A program made the position numbers and the translations under genes. From the NCBI GenBank assembly GCA_900547725.1, contig URHR01000083.1, positions 1 through 7,648 on the forward strand: a stretch of DNA of 7,648 nt. Reading direction: 5' to 3'. The notes beneath the pieces are model-generated. The model was not told where the DNA came from and searched no databases. It worked only from the letters and a program-made list of their open reading frames with translations. Every line of letters starts with the position of its first letter. Position 1 is the stretch's first letter. Positions 7,488 through 7,648 of this stretch are shown here, in pieces. Source of the DNA: an uncultured Eubacteriales bacterium. Its GTDB lineage: Bacteria > Bacillota > Clostridia > Oscillospirales > CAG-272.

Positions 7488-7648
7488 GTGCGCGGCGGCA
7501 AACAGTGCGGCTTCGCGCTTGATTGGTGGGAGTAAACCGTTTTGGATGTTGATCGTTATGTGAGTGCCGAGATCCCGCCTGCTGGCGCCCCTGCGGGGTT
7601 CGACTTAACGCCGCAGGCGTTTCCTCAGAGATGACAAAGAGGGCTGTT
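7488..7648. other. Non-coding right end with a branched hairpin
   Basis: I see no gene in this stretch on either strand. A compact structure lies at 7576-7619: CGCCTGC with GCAGGCG, then GGCG with CGCC after a bulged T, enclosing a small CCCC/GGGG hairpin (7588-7598). It is followed by TTT but no strong T run. The structure may be the edge of a repeat or a regulatory element that continues past the window. Confidence 0.45.

Noticed and set aside
7576..7619. Possible tRNA because of GGTTCGAC resembling a T loop
   Set aside because: The bases around it do not form a T arm, and no acceptor, D or anticodon arms can be drawn.

Overview
The window looks like a chromosomal segment of a GC-rich, Gram-positive member of the Clostridia, probably a gut Oscillospirales- or Christensenellales-type lineage. 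The evidence is a T-box leader on a tRNA synthetase gene, sigma-A promoters with extended -10 boxes, purine-rich ribosome binding sites, an ECF-transporter T subunit, Gram-positive style lipoproteins, and a Cys-rich protein that resembles a conserved clostridial family of unknown function. The placement is inference; no rRNA or other marker is present.

Layout. (1) 1-80: a structured repeat unit at the left edge, ending in four tandem AGGTCYT heptamers. (2) 82-948, minus: a 288-aa Cys-rich protein of unknown function. (3) 1085-1987, minus: a stand-alone EcfT-like membrane protein with its own promoter, closed by a hairpin terminator at 1039-1085. (4) A divergent intergenic region holding two sigma-A promoters, with phased TCCGA direct repeats between them. 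(5) 2197-3570, plus: a 457-aa lipoprotein that carries the FKBP and C-terminal parts of trigger factor behind a lipid anchor and a beta-rich domain. (6) A bidirectional terminator shared with a minus-strand operon of two very small genes: a 48-aa peptide (3860-4006) and a 61-aa lipoprotein (3646-3831). These share a C-terminal motif and are driven by a full-consensus promoter. (7) 4106-4300: a 195-bp nested palindrome made of two diverged inverted copies of the repeat also seen at 1-80, around a 21-bp perfect central stem. (8) 4327-4607: promoter and valine-type T-box leader (specifier GUC). (9) 4646-7309, plus: valS. (10) 7310-7648: no gene, but several strong hairpins and an imperfect 113-bp palindrome.

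Most genes here are housekeeping or accessory units on separate promoters. valS is regulated by uncharged tRNA-Val through its T-box. The trigger-factor-like lipoprotein probably assists folding of exported proteins at the outer face of the membrane. EcfT would need ATPase and substrate-binding subunits encoded elsewhere. The most unusual elements are the compound palindromic repeat family, whose three copies show compensatory base changes in a stem, and the two-gene micro-operon whose products share a tail while one has gained a lipoprotein signal.
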